DNA from: Streptomyces omiyaensis
Lineage (GTDB): Bacteria; Actinomycetota; Actinomycetes; Streptomycetales; Streptomycetaceae
Length of the DNA stretch: 64,000 nt
Direction: 5' to 3'
NCBI RefSeq assembly: GCF_014650895.1
Contig: NZ_BMVV01000027.1
Coordinates: forward strand, 1-64,000
Positions within the stretch are counted from its first letter, which is position 1; the number at the start of each line of letters is the position of its first letter. This document shows, one piece after another, positions 42,715-50,249 of the stretch. The notes below the pieces were generated by a model. That model worked only from the letters and a program-made list of their open reading frames with translations, was not told where the DNA came from and made no database searches. A program made the position numbers and the translations under genes.

Positions 42715-45700
42715 CCGAGACGACGCTGATCGCCATCCCCTGCCGGGTGATCACCCTCCAGGTGGAGTTCGGCGCCGACTCGGGGGCCTCCACGCTGGAG
42801 GCGCTCGTCCTGGAGGCCGTGGTCGGCGGCCGCAGGACGGTGAAGGAACTGGGCGACCTGTTCTCCCTGCCGCACCGGCTCATGCTGGACGTGGTGCACG
42901 GTCTGTGGACCCGCGGCTTCCTCGCCGTCGACTTCGCCACGAACGCGCTGGAGAGCACCCAGGCGGCGGAGGCGCTCCTCGGGGGGAAGGAGGGCCACGC
43001 CCCGCTGGCCACCAGCAGGAAGCCGCAGCGGTTCCTGTTCGACCCGGTGACGGCGACCGTCCTCCCGTACAAGCTGGGCCGGCAGCGCGTCCCCCAGGGA
43101 GCCCTGGAGATGCCGTACGCCCAGGGCATCTCGGTGGACGACCTGCCGCAGACGGAGCTCCTGCGGGCCGTGCGCCAGGTCGTGAGGGCCGAGCGCGCGG
43201 GCGACGGCCGCAAGGACGACGAGAACGCGGCGGACGACGCCCGGAGGAAGGACACCCGCCTGGCCGACGACCGCAGCCGCGTGCTGAACGTGTCCTTCGC
43301 CAACCCGGTGCTCAGCCCGCCGCAGGCCGTGTGCTGGCGGACGGTGGAGACCGTCGTGAAGCGGGACCCGGACACCGGCCTGCTCACGGCGGTGCCCGTG
43401 AAGCCCCCGCCGGGCTGGGGCCGCAAGGCCCAGGAACTGTTCCGGTCCCGCATCTCCGATCTGATCCGAAACCGCCCCGAGAGCAGGTTCTCCCAGCGCC
43501 TGATGAGTCGTCAGGCCCTGGAGGAGAGGCGCTCCGAGAGCCTGCTGGTGATGATGCGGGGCCTGGACGGCCTGGCCGCCGAACTGACGAGCGCCCCCGA
43601 CGAGCGGGTGCCGGATCTCCACGACGACCTGACCGCCACGGCCCTGCGGGTGCTGGAGGACCTGGAGGAGGCCCGCCGGGGCCGCTGCTCGGCCGGCGGC
43701 GTGGCCGCCGGGGTGGGCGTGGACTGGGTGCTGTCCCATCTGATCGAGAGCGCCACCCGTCAGCTGGTGCTGGCCCTGCCGGAGATCGCGTACGACGCCC
43801 TCCACCCCGTGCTGCCCGCGCTCGAACTCGCCGCGAAGCGCGGTGTCACCCTGGTCCTCCTGTGGGGCAGCACTCCGTACTCGAAGCTGGAGTCCCGGGT
43901 GGCGACCGCCCTGTTCGACCTCCAGTCCCGCTTCCCCGGGCGCGTGCTCATGGAACAGCGCAGCAGTTCCTGCGCCGCGTCCGTGGTCGTCTGCGACGAC
44001 CGGTCGGCCTACGTCGGGTCGCGCGGCGTCCTGTCCGGGAACGCGAGCGCGGGAGTCCTGGTCGAGCCGCTCGAAGGCTCCGACACCCCGCCGGAGTGCG
44101 TGACGGACCTGCTGAGCTGGGCCCGCCAGGCCTACCCGTACTGGCCCACGGCCCGCGACATCGCCCTGTTCCCCTCGGACTTCGGCCGCCGCGAGTCCTC
44201 CGACGGCCCGCCCTCCGGCACCGGCGGCGAGCAGGTCGTGCTGCCGCTGCTCGCGGACGGGTGGGAGGAGGACGCCGCCGCCTCCCGCACCGGCTGGGCC
44301 GCCGAGTGGGGCCGGCTGCTCCAGCGCCTGCGCGCCTCCGTCGACGAGCTCCACCGGGGCGCCCCCGTCGTCCGGGTGGTCCGGGGCGGCGTCTACGCCG
44401 ACCTGGCGCAGCGCCTGCTCTCCGGCACCGTCGAACGGCTGGCCGTGCTGGACGACGCGGTCCAGCCCGAGGGGTACGGGGAGCAGATCACCCGGCGGCT
44501 CACCGAACTGCGCGACGAGGGGAAGGTCGTGCACCTCCAGCACCCTCCGCTCGACAAGGCGGACGGGCGCCGCGGGGAACTGCAGAAGCGGCTGGCCCGC
44601 GAGCGGACCCTGCGCACCACCCCGGCGCGGGCGCGGGCGGTCCTCAGCGACCACGAGGTCGTCGTCGGCAGCCACCACCCCCTGGGCGACCGGGCGGTGG
44701 GCCCCGGGGGCGGCCCCGCCCCCCACCAGCTGGGCCTGCACGTCGTCGGCACCGCGTTCACCGCCGACTTCGCGCGGGAGATGGGCATCCCCGACTGGTT
44801 CGGCGACGACGCCGAGGAGCTGCCGGCCTACCTGCCGCCGCTGCCCGCGCTGAGCGCGGCGCCCGTGGACGACGACCCCTGGACGGAGCTCGCCAACCGC
44901 GAGGCCAGGAAGGAGCCCGCGGACGTCCTGCGCGCGAAGGCCGCCGGGCTGCTGCTGGACAGTCCGGACCACGCCGACGAACGGTGGGGGAAGTGGGCGC
45001 GCTGGCTGCTCCACGACGCCTGGGCGCGCGGCGCGTTCATGGAGGCGTACCTGCTGTCCCCGCTGCTCGGCGGCCCCGGCGGGATGCCCGTGGACCTCGC
45101 CGCCGTGGCCGTGCCGGTGGAGCACGGACCGCTCGGCTACCAGCTCTACGCCAGCACCGTCGAGCTCGACGCCGCACCGCCCGGGCACCGTGCCGTCGCC
45201 CTGGTCGGCGCGATCGCCGAGATGCTGCTGCACGGCGGGCACACGGGGGCGGAGGTCTGCGACGTCCTGCTGGACGGCGACGGGCCGGGCCGGGACCTGA
45301 CCCCGGCCTGGACGCGGCTCGGCGCCGCGGCGCGGAGGTGCTTCCACGAGGATCCGGCGCCGCTGCCGCTGGGCGACGCCAGGGAGTGGGCGGCGCGCCA
45401 GGAGAGGCTGGCCGACGCCCAGGCCCGCTGGATCGGCCTGGCGGCCGAGCTGGACGACTTCAGGGAGGCCAAGCACCACTTCACCTTCCAGGACGGCGAG
45501 AAGGTGCACCGCGCCCTGTTCCACCCGGGCCGCGTCCTGGCGCAGGTCGTCGAGGCGACCCTCCAGGAGGTCCCGCCCGGCGCCCTGGTCGACGACGTCC
45601 TGGCACTGCCGCGCACCGAGCAGGAGGTCAGGGCGGCGCTGGACAGGATCTCCGACGACCTGGGGGTGCGGAGGATCGAGTGGCGCAACCACATGGCGTA

Positions 45701-45953
45701 CGCGCGCAAGGTCGCCCGCTTCCTCACCGAGGCGCGCGAACTGGCGTCCGTCCCCGTCGGCGGGGGCGAGCGGCGTCCGGGCCGGCTGCCCGTGCTCAGC
45801 GGTCACCAGAAGGACTTCGCCCGCCATCTCGACCTCGAATGGCATCAGTTGCTGGCGGAGGCGGAGGCGCTCGACGAACCGGCGGGCCGGCCGGCCAGGG
45901 CCCTGCTGGAGATCCTGTCCGTGCTGCCGAAGGCCGGGAAGGAGGAGGCGTGA
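42711..45953 (+). CDS. Winged-helix protein with two degenerate phospholipase-D modules, operon gene 4
   Basis: 1080 residues. The N-terminus is a winged helix (RRTVKELGDLFSLPHRLMLDVV). Two PLD-fold halves follow, ending in CDDRSAYVGS near residue 430 and SDHEVVVGS near 650. The HxKxxxxD residues are not conserved: the first reads C-A-A-S, the second R-x-R, while the Asp and GS stay. The protein thus keeps a PLD fold but probably not standard nuclease chemistry. The C-terminal 350 residues are helical without a recognised motif. GTG 42711 overlaps the helicase stop (GTGA). Pairing with a helicase recalls helicase-plus-PLD defence modules such as DISARM, but no other DISARM gene is here. Confidence 0.75.
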   Translation: MTETTLIAIPCRVITLQVEFGADSGASTLEALVLEAVVGGRRTVKELGDLFSLPHRLMLDVVHGLWTRGFLAVDFATNALESTQAAEALLGGKEGHAPLATSRKPQRFLFDPVTATVLPYKLGRQRVPQGALEMPYAQGISVDDLPQTELLRAVRQVVRAERAGDGRKDDENAADDARRKDTRLADDRSRVLNVSFANPVLSPPQAVCWRTVETVVKRDPDTGLLTAVPVKPPPGWGRKAQELFRSRISDLIRNRPESRFSQRLMSRQALEERRSESLLVMMRGLDGLAAELTSAPDERVPDLHDDLTATALRVLEDLEEARRGRCSAGGVAAGVGVDWVLSHLIESATRQLVLALPEIAYDALHPVLPALELAAKRGVTLVLLWGSTPYSKLESRVATALFDLQSRFPGRVLMEQRSSSCAASVVVCDDRSAYVGSRGVLSGNASAGVLVEPLEGSDTPPECVTDLLSWARQAYPYWPTARDIALFPSDFGRRESSDGPPSGTGGEQVVLPLLADGWEEDAAASRTGWAAEWGRLLQRLRASVDELHRGAPVVRVVRGGVYADLAQRLLSGTVERLAVLDDAVQPEGYGEQITRRLTELRDEGKVVHLQHPPLDKADGRRGELQKRLARERTLRTTPARARAVLSDHEVVVGSHHPLGDRAVGPGGGPAPHQLGLHVVGTAFTADFAREMGIPDWFGDDAEELPAYLPPLPALSAAPVDDDPWTELANREARKEPADVLRAKAAGLLLDSPDHADERWGKWARWLLHDAWARGAFMEAYLLSPLLGGPGGMPVDLAAVAVPVEHGPLGYQLYASTVELDAAPPGHRAVALVGAIAEMLLHGGHTGAEVCDVLLDGDGPGRDLTPAWTRLGAAARRCFHEDPAPLPLGDAREWAARQERLADAQARWIGLAAELDDFREAKHHFTFQDGEKVHRALFHPGRVLAQVVEATLQEVPPGALVDDVLALPRTEQEVRAALDRISDDLGVRRIEWRNHMAYARKVARFLTEARELASVPVGGGERRPGRLPVLSGHQKDFARHLDLEWHQLLAEAEALDEPAGRPARALLEILSVLPKAGKEEA

Positions 45954-48451
45954 GCGAGGAGCGGACGGGGGACGACGTCGGCGTCGAGATCCGGATCGAC
46001 CGGGACCTTCTGGAGACCTGGCCCGGCCGCTTCCGTTATCCGGACGTGCTGATCGGCCTCGCGTCGGAGACGGGGCCCGGCTCCGACGCGGACGGCTCCG
46101 CGCTCGCGCGGGCCGTCCTCACCCGCGCCGGGGGCAGGTCGCCCCGCACGGTGGGCGAGGAGCTGGTCGACCGGGGCGAGTTCGAGGCGGCCGAGTACCT
46201 GCACACGGACTGCCCGGAACTGGGCGGCCACGACAAGGAGGCGCTGAAGCGGAGGCTGGAGGCGGCCCGGGCGGCGGCGGGCGAGGACGTGCGGCAGGAA
46301 GTCCGGAAGCTGGAACGCGAGGCCGCCGCGGCCGGCGTCCGCTTCGACCTCCTCGACGCGGAGGCCCTCGTCGCCCGCGCCCCGTCCCGCCGGTCCGCCG
46401 TCGACGACGAACTGCGCGAGGCCGCGGACATGCTGGCCCAGCAGGTGAAGCCCGTCGCCGACGAGCTGCGCGCCCGGCTCGAACGGCAGGCCGCCGAGGC
46501 CGTCACGCGCCGGAGCGACCCCGTCATGAAGCGGGTCGACGCGCTGATCGCGGCCGGCGAGCTGATCGCCGCCCGGACCCTGCTGAACCGCGAACCCCTC
46601 GGCACGCCCATCCCGGAGTCCGCCGCCCCGCTGCCGCCGTGGAACCCGCTGTGGACGCCGGACGAGCTCCTCGACTACCACCTGAACCCGGCGGCGAACC
46701 GGCCGCCCGAGTTCGCCTCCTGGGAGGCCGCCGACACGAACGGCAGAGAGCTCCTGGCGGCCTACGGCCGTCTCCAGAAGGAGGACTCCGCCCAGGCCGC
46801 CGAGGCCTTCGCCGGTGCCCTCAGCCGCTTCCTCGGCGCGCCGGTCCGGGACGGCGTGGCCCGCCGGGTGGACGACAGCCGCCACCACCACACGTACTTC
46901 GACGGGCTGTTCGGCACCCCGGCGCTGTCCCGGCTGCACCCGACCGGACGCGTCGACCTGTACGTCGGCGGCCCGGGCACCACGGGACTTCCGGACCGGC
47001 TGGCGCAGCAGCCGCCGCACGTCGCCGTCGCCCCCGGACTCGCGGCGCCGGAGTACACCGACCGCCGGGCCACGGCGGTCCTGTCGCTGCGCGACCTGCT
47101 CCGGCTCGTCGTGCTGCCCGAGGACCGGCCGGCGGCGATGCTGGGCATCCTGGCCCGCCAGTGGCCGGTCGCGGCGCTGATCGGCTCGCGCGGCCCGGAC
47201 CTGGCCGCCGCCCTCGGCGACGAGCCGGACGCCGCCTGGCGGACCCTGCGCTGGATCGCCCACCTCTCCCTGGGCGCGGGGCTCCCCCTCGCCCAGGCCA
47301 TGGAGAACTGCACGGCCATGGACACGGCCTCGCTGCGCGTGATGCTCCGTTACGCCGAGGACCGGATGCCCGCCGCCGGGGCCGCGCTGTGGTCCGGCGC
47401 GGAAGGCGGCTGGCAGCGGGACGAGGTGCTCGTCCAGGCCCTCCAGGAGGAGCTGGTGGCCCGCTGCGGCGGACCGGCAGCCGAGGCCGCCTGGTGGGCG
47501 GCGCTGGCGGCCGGCCACCCCTCGACCGGCGAGGTCAGCACGGAGGACCTCCTCCTGATGGCCGAGGCGTGCTCGGAGTGGCCGGGGGCCGTGGAGCAGG
47601 TGCGCGCCGGGGTCGAGGCGCTGGTGGCGCGCGGTCTGCTGGTCCGCGCCGGGGACGGGACGGACGGGCTTCTGACCGTGCCGCCGAGCGGCATCGTCCG
47701 GATGCTCCGGGCGGGCGCGGAGCAGCAGTTGACCGGTCTCCTGACCCGCCTGGCGCACGCCCGGGACGAACGGGACGCGACCGGGGCGCCCGCCTCGTCC
47801 GCCCCCCTGACGTCCCCGGCCTGGACGCCGTGGCAGTGGAACCGCTTCGCGACCGTGCCGTCCCTCGCCCGCCTCGCGGCGGCGGCGGCCGGCGGCACCG
47901 GCACGCCGGCGGCGCAGGCCGCCGAGGCCCTGGCCGAGCTGCGGGACCAGGACCCGGCGGCCCTGGCCGAGGCGCAGGGCCCGGCGGTCACCGAACTGGC
48001 GCCGCTCCTCGACGCCCTGGCCGCGCAGTGCCGCGACCACCACCCGGGCGCGGTCCTGGACGTGCGCTGCCCGCCGGCGCTCTCCGTGGAGGTGCCCGAG
48101 CCGGTCCTGCGGGCCGTGCTCTACGAGGTGCTCGACAACGCGGCCGGCGTGGTCGCCGGGACGGACTCCGGCCTGGTCCAGGTCGTGGCGAGGGCGGAGG
48201 CCCCCGAGGTGCACGTGGAGGTCCGGGACAGCGGCCCGGGCCTGCCCGCCGGATCCCGCGGCCGCCGGATCTTCGCCCTGAGCGCGGCGGGCCGCGAACG
48301 GGGCCGCACCGGAGGCCTCCACCGGGCCCGTCTGCTGCTGCGGGCCTTCGACACCCCGTCGGTCGAGACGGAACTGGAGGTCTTCGAGTCGGGGCACCCC
48401 ACCCTCACGGGCGCCGCGCTCCGCCTCGTCCTGCCGGAGCACACGCCCTGA
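45950..48451 (+). CDS. Large protein with C-terminal GHKL (HATPase) domain, operon gene 5
   Basis: 833 residues. Residues 1-250 are helical and charged. The middle contains a paired motif region (DGLFGTPALSRLHPTGRVDLYVGG) that I do not recognise. The last 150 residues form a GHKL ATPase fold: N box YEVLDNAAGVV near 725-735, G1 DSGPGLP at 760-766, G2 GGLHRAR. No dimerisation/His box or receiver is visible, so it is not a normal sensor kinase; Hsp90/MORC-like or anti-sigma-like use of the fold is possible. GTG overlaps the stop of gene 4 (GTGA). The operon ends here, directly at the relic-bearing junction. Confidence 0.78.
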   Translation: MSEERTGDDVGVEIRIDRDLLETWPGRFRYPDVLIGLASETGPGSDADGSALARAVLTRAGGRSPRTVGEELVDRGEFEAAEYLHTDCPELGGHDKEALKRRLEAARAAAGEDVRQEVRKLEREAAAAGVRFDLLDAEALVARAPSRRSAVDDELREAADMLAQQVKPVADELRARLERQAAEAVTRRSDPVMKRVDALIAAGELIAARTLLNREPLGTPIPESAAPLPPWNPLWTPDELLDYHLNPAANRPPEFASWEAADTNGRELLAAYGRLQKEDSAQAAEAFAGALSRFLGAPVRDGVARRVDDSRHHHTYFDGLFGTPALSRLHPTGRVDLYVGGPGTTGLPDRLAQQPPHVAVAPGLAAPEYTDRRATAVLSLRDLLRLVVLPEDRPAAMLGILARQWPVAALIGSRGPDLAAALGDEPDAAWRTLRWIAHLSLGAGLPLAQAMENCTAMDTASLRVMLRYAEDRMPAAGAALWSGAEGGWQRDEVLVQALQEELVARCGGPAAEAAWWAALAAGHPSTGEVSTEDLLLMAEACSEWPGAVEQVRAGVEALVARGLLVRAGDGTDGLLTVPPSGIVRMLRAGAEQQLTGLLTRLAHARDERDATGAPASSAPLTSPAWTPWQWNRFATVPSLARLAAAAAGGTGTPAAQAAEALAELRDQDPAALAEAQGPAVTELAPLLDALAAQCRDHHPGAVLDVRCPPALSVEVPEPVLRAVLYEVLDNAAGVVAGTDSGLVQVVARAEAPEVHVEVRDSGPGLPAGSRGRRIFALSAAGRERGRTGGLHRARLLLRAFDTPSVETELEVFESGHPTLTGAALRLVLPEHTP

Positions 48452-48483
48452 GCGGGACGCGACCGTACTGCCGTGGGTGGGCG

Positions 48484-48675
48484 GGGCAGCTGACCTTCCC
48501 CGCCCCCGTGCGGGCCGGGGACCTGCTGAGCGTCGAGGCCGGGCTCGAACGCGTCGGCCGCACCTCCATGACGGTCGGCCTCCGCGTCACCGCCGAACGC
48601 GGGAACAGCTCCGGCCCGGCCACCGAGGCCGCCACCGCCTTCCTCACCTTCGCGGCGATCGACGCCGACCACGCC
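48484..48675 (+). pseudogene. 5'-truncated hot-dog acyl-CoA thioesterase remnant
   Basis: The plus frame reads LTFPAPVRAGDLLSVEAGL, VGRTSMTVGLRV and TAFLTFAAID, the C-terminal half of hot-dog fold acyl-CoA thioesterases. The N-terminal half and start are absent; the preceding bases belong to the end of the five-gene operon. It then runs into Pro-rich sequence without a proper stop. It looks like the remnant of a gene cut when the operon or its neighbour was inserted. Confidence 0.5.
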
Positions 48676-48796
48676 CCCGCCCCGCCCCACCCCTCACCGT
48701 CACCCTCCCCACGACCTCCTGAGACCGGGACCCCACCACCCCGGCCGGAAGCACGCCCCTTCTCCAGCCCCCAGGGCATGGAGAGGAGGCAGCGGG

Positions 48797-48895
48797 TCAG
48801 GCGTCCTTCTTCGCCGGCTCCAGGATCGCCACGCACTCCACGTGGTGCGTCATCAAGAGCACGTAGGAATCGAGGCCGGCCAGCAAAGCAGCAGG
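48797..48895 (-). pseudogene. C-terminal fragment resembling a TrmA/RlmCD-type RNA methyltransferase
   Basis: A 32-codon minus frame ends MTHHVECVAILEPAKKDA then stop. The THHVECVA ending resembles the C-terminus of uracil-C5 RNA methyltransferases. A stop lies immediately upstream in frame, so only the tail is left. The match is short and the assignment tentative. Together with the thioesterase relic it marks a recombination scar. I see nothing else in 48896-49016. Confidence 0.35.
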
Positions 48896-49016
48896 TCAAA
48901 GGCCACATGGATCGCCATTCACAGCCCCTCGTGAGGGTCCATGCGTCAAACGAGCGTCACTGGTCCTGGCATCGGTCCCGGTCTCGGCACGTCGCATGTC
49001 TCACCAGCCGCACGTC

Positions 49017-50249
49017 CTACCCGAGGTCTGCCAGCAAAGAGTCCAGAACAGCCTCCTCCTCTATACGCACACCGTGCTCAGCGAGGGCAGTTGCCAGATC
49101 CGGATCCCATGGCGACAGAGCCGAGATCCCGGTCAGAGGCAGGAGAGCAGAACCGGCAGCGGCTACCGCCGCACGGTATTCCTCGGCTGTGTAGCGCCAT
49201 GGCTGCCACGGCACATGCTGGTGCAGTGTCGTGGCGATGCGCAGGCCGCCCCAGTCGAAGTCGCCGTGGTAACGAAATTCGGCACGGAGCTCGTGGAGGT
49301 GCGCCAGGAGGGCCAGGGCGGCAGCCGACGGCTGGCCCTGGAGGCAGACCAGCGGAAGGGCGTCCGGGCCGTAGGTGTCGGCCGCAGCCGACAGGACGGC
49401 GGGATTCTCACAGATGTGGACCACCGGCGGTGTGGTCCGGGGCGGATGGTGCGCGAGCTGGCGAAGGGTGAGTACGCACGGCTCCCCCATGTCGGCCGTC
49501 CAGTCCAGAGCGGGGGTCCCTCGGAGGTTGAGGGTGAGGACTGTGGAGGAGACGTCGTCACGGAGAAGGCCGGCGGAGGCCCAGGCGGCCCGTCGCCAGG
49601 CTGCGCCCGCCCCGTCCGGATGTCCGGTGAGGGCACGGATGCCGGAGAGGCAGAGCGTCGCCGGGGGTGTGCCGTCGTCCAGTGCGTGGGCGCTGCCCAG
49701 GATGTCCGCGGCGAACACGGAGAGGGAGCGCGGCGGCTCGGCCGGCAGTTCCCGCAGGACGCGAGCCACCTGATCGAGCAGCGATCGGGCGGCCTCAGGC
49801 GTACGGGCGAGACGCCGCACAAGGCCGTCTTCGCGTACCCGGCCGACCCATTCCTCGAGGGACGGAACCTCTCCGGCGAGCCCGGTGAGCGGAGCGTAGG
49901 CCTCCGCCCAGGCCTGGTCCTCACTCCGGCGGACCTCTTCGAGAGGGACGACGGGGCCGGTGAGCGTCGTCACGGCCACCGTCAGGCCCTCGGGGCTGAC
50001 GCCTGATCTGACCAGCACGGCATCCACGGCGTCGAGCCGGACCGTCAGCACCTTGCCATCACCCGGGGCCCGGCCCAGCAGCCGCTCGGCCGCGGACCGT
50101 TGGGCCGGGGTCGGCGCGGCCAGGGAGACGGGTCCGGTGAGGGACTGTCCGCGCTCCAGCCGACGGCGTACGCGCTCCAGCAGCCAGGCCAGATCGGGCC
50201 CGCCAAGGAGGCGGCGCAGGCGGGCTTCGTCGACCGGAGGCCTGTTCAC
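49017..50249 (-). CDS. jetD: Wadjet type II JetD, Toprim-like nuclease subunit (TIGR02679/DUF2399 type)
   Basis: 410 residues. The C-terminal part contains YHGDFDWGGLRI, the acidic Toprim-like signature of this family, after PLVCLQGQPS. JetD is the nuclease that cuts small circular DNA after the JetABC SMC complex loops it (established for Wadjet). GTG 50249 overlaps the JetC stop (GTGA), so I prefer it to the longer frame. It is the last gene of jetABCD. Confidence 0.9.
   Translation of the reverse strand: MNRPPVDEARLRRLLGGPDLAWLLERVRRRLERGQSLTGPVSLAAPTPAQRSAAERLLGRAPGDGKVLTVRLDAVDAVLVRSGVSPEGLTVAVTTLTGPVVPLEEVRRSEDQAWAEAYAPLTGLAGEVPSLEEWVGRVREDGLVRRLARTPEAARSLLDQVARVLRELPAEPPRSLSVFAADILGSAHALDDGTPPATLCLSGIRALTGHPDGAGAAWRRAAWASAGLLRDDVSSTVLTLNLRGTPALDWTADMGEPCVLTLRQLAHHPPRTTPPVVHICENPAVLSAAADTYGPDALPLVCLQGQPSAAALALLAHLHELRAEFRYHGDFDWGGLRIATTLHQHVPWQPWRYTAEEYRAAVAAAGSALLPLTGISALSPWDPDLATALAEHGVRIEEEAVLDSLLADLG

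Noticed and set aside
33113..48451. Reading the five-gene operon as DISARM
   Set aside because: A helicase and PLD folds are present, but the helicase is UPF1-like, the PLD motifs are degenerate, and drmA, drmB and a DISARM methyltransferase are missing.
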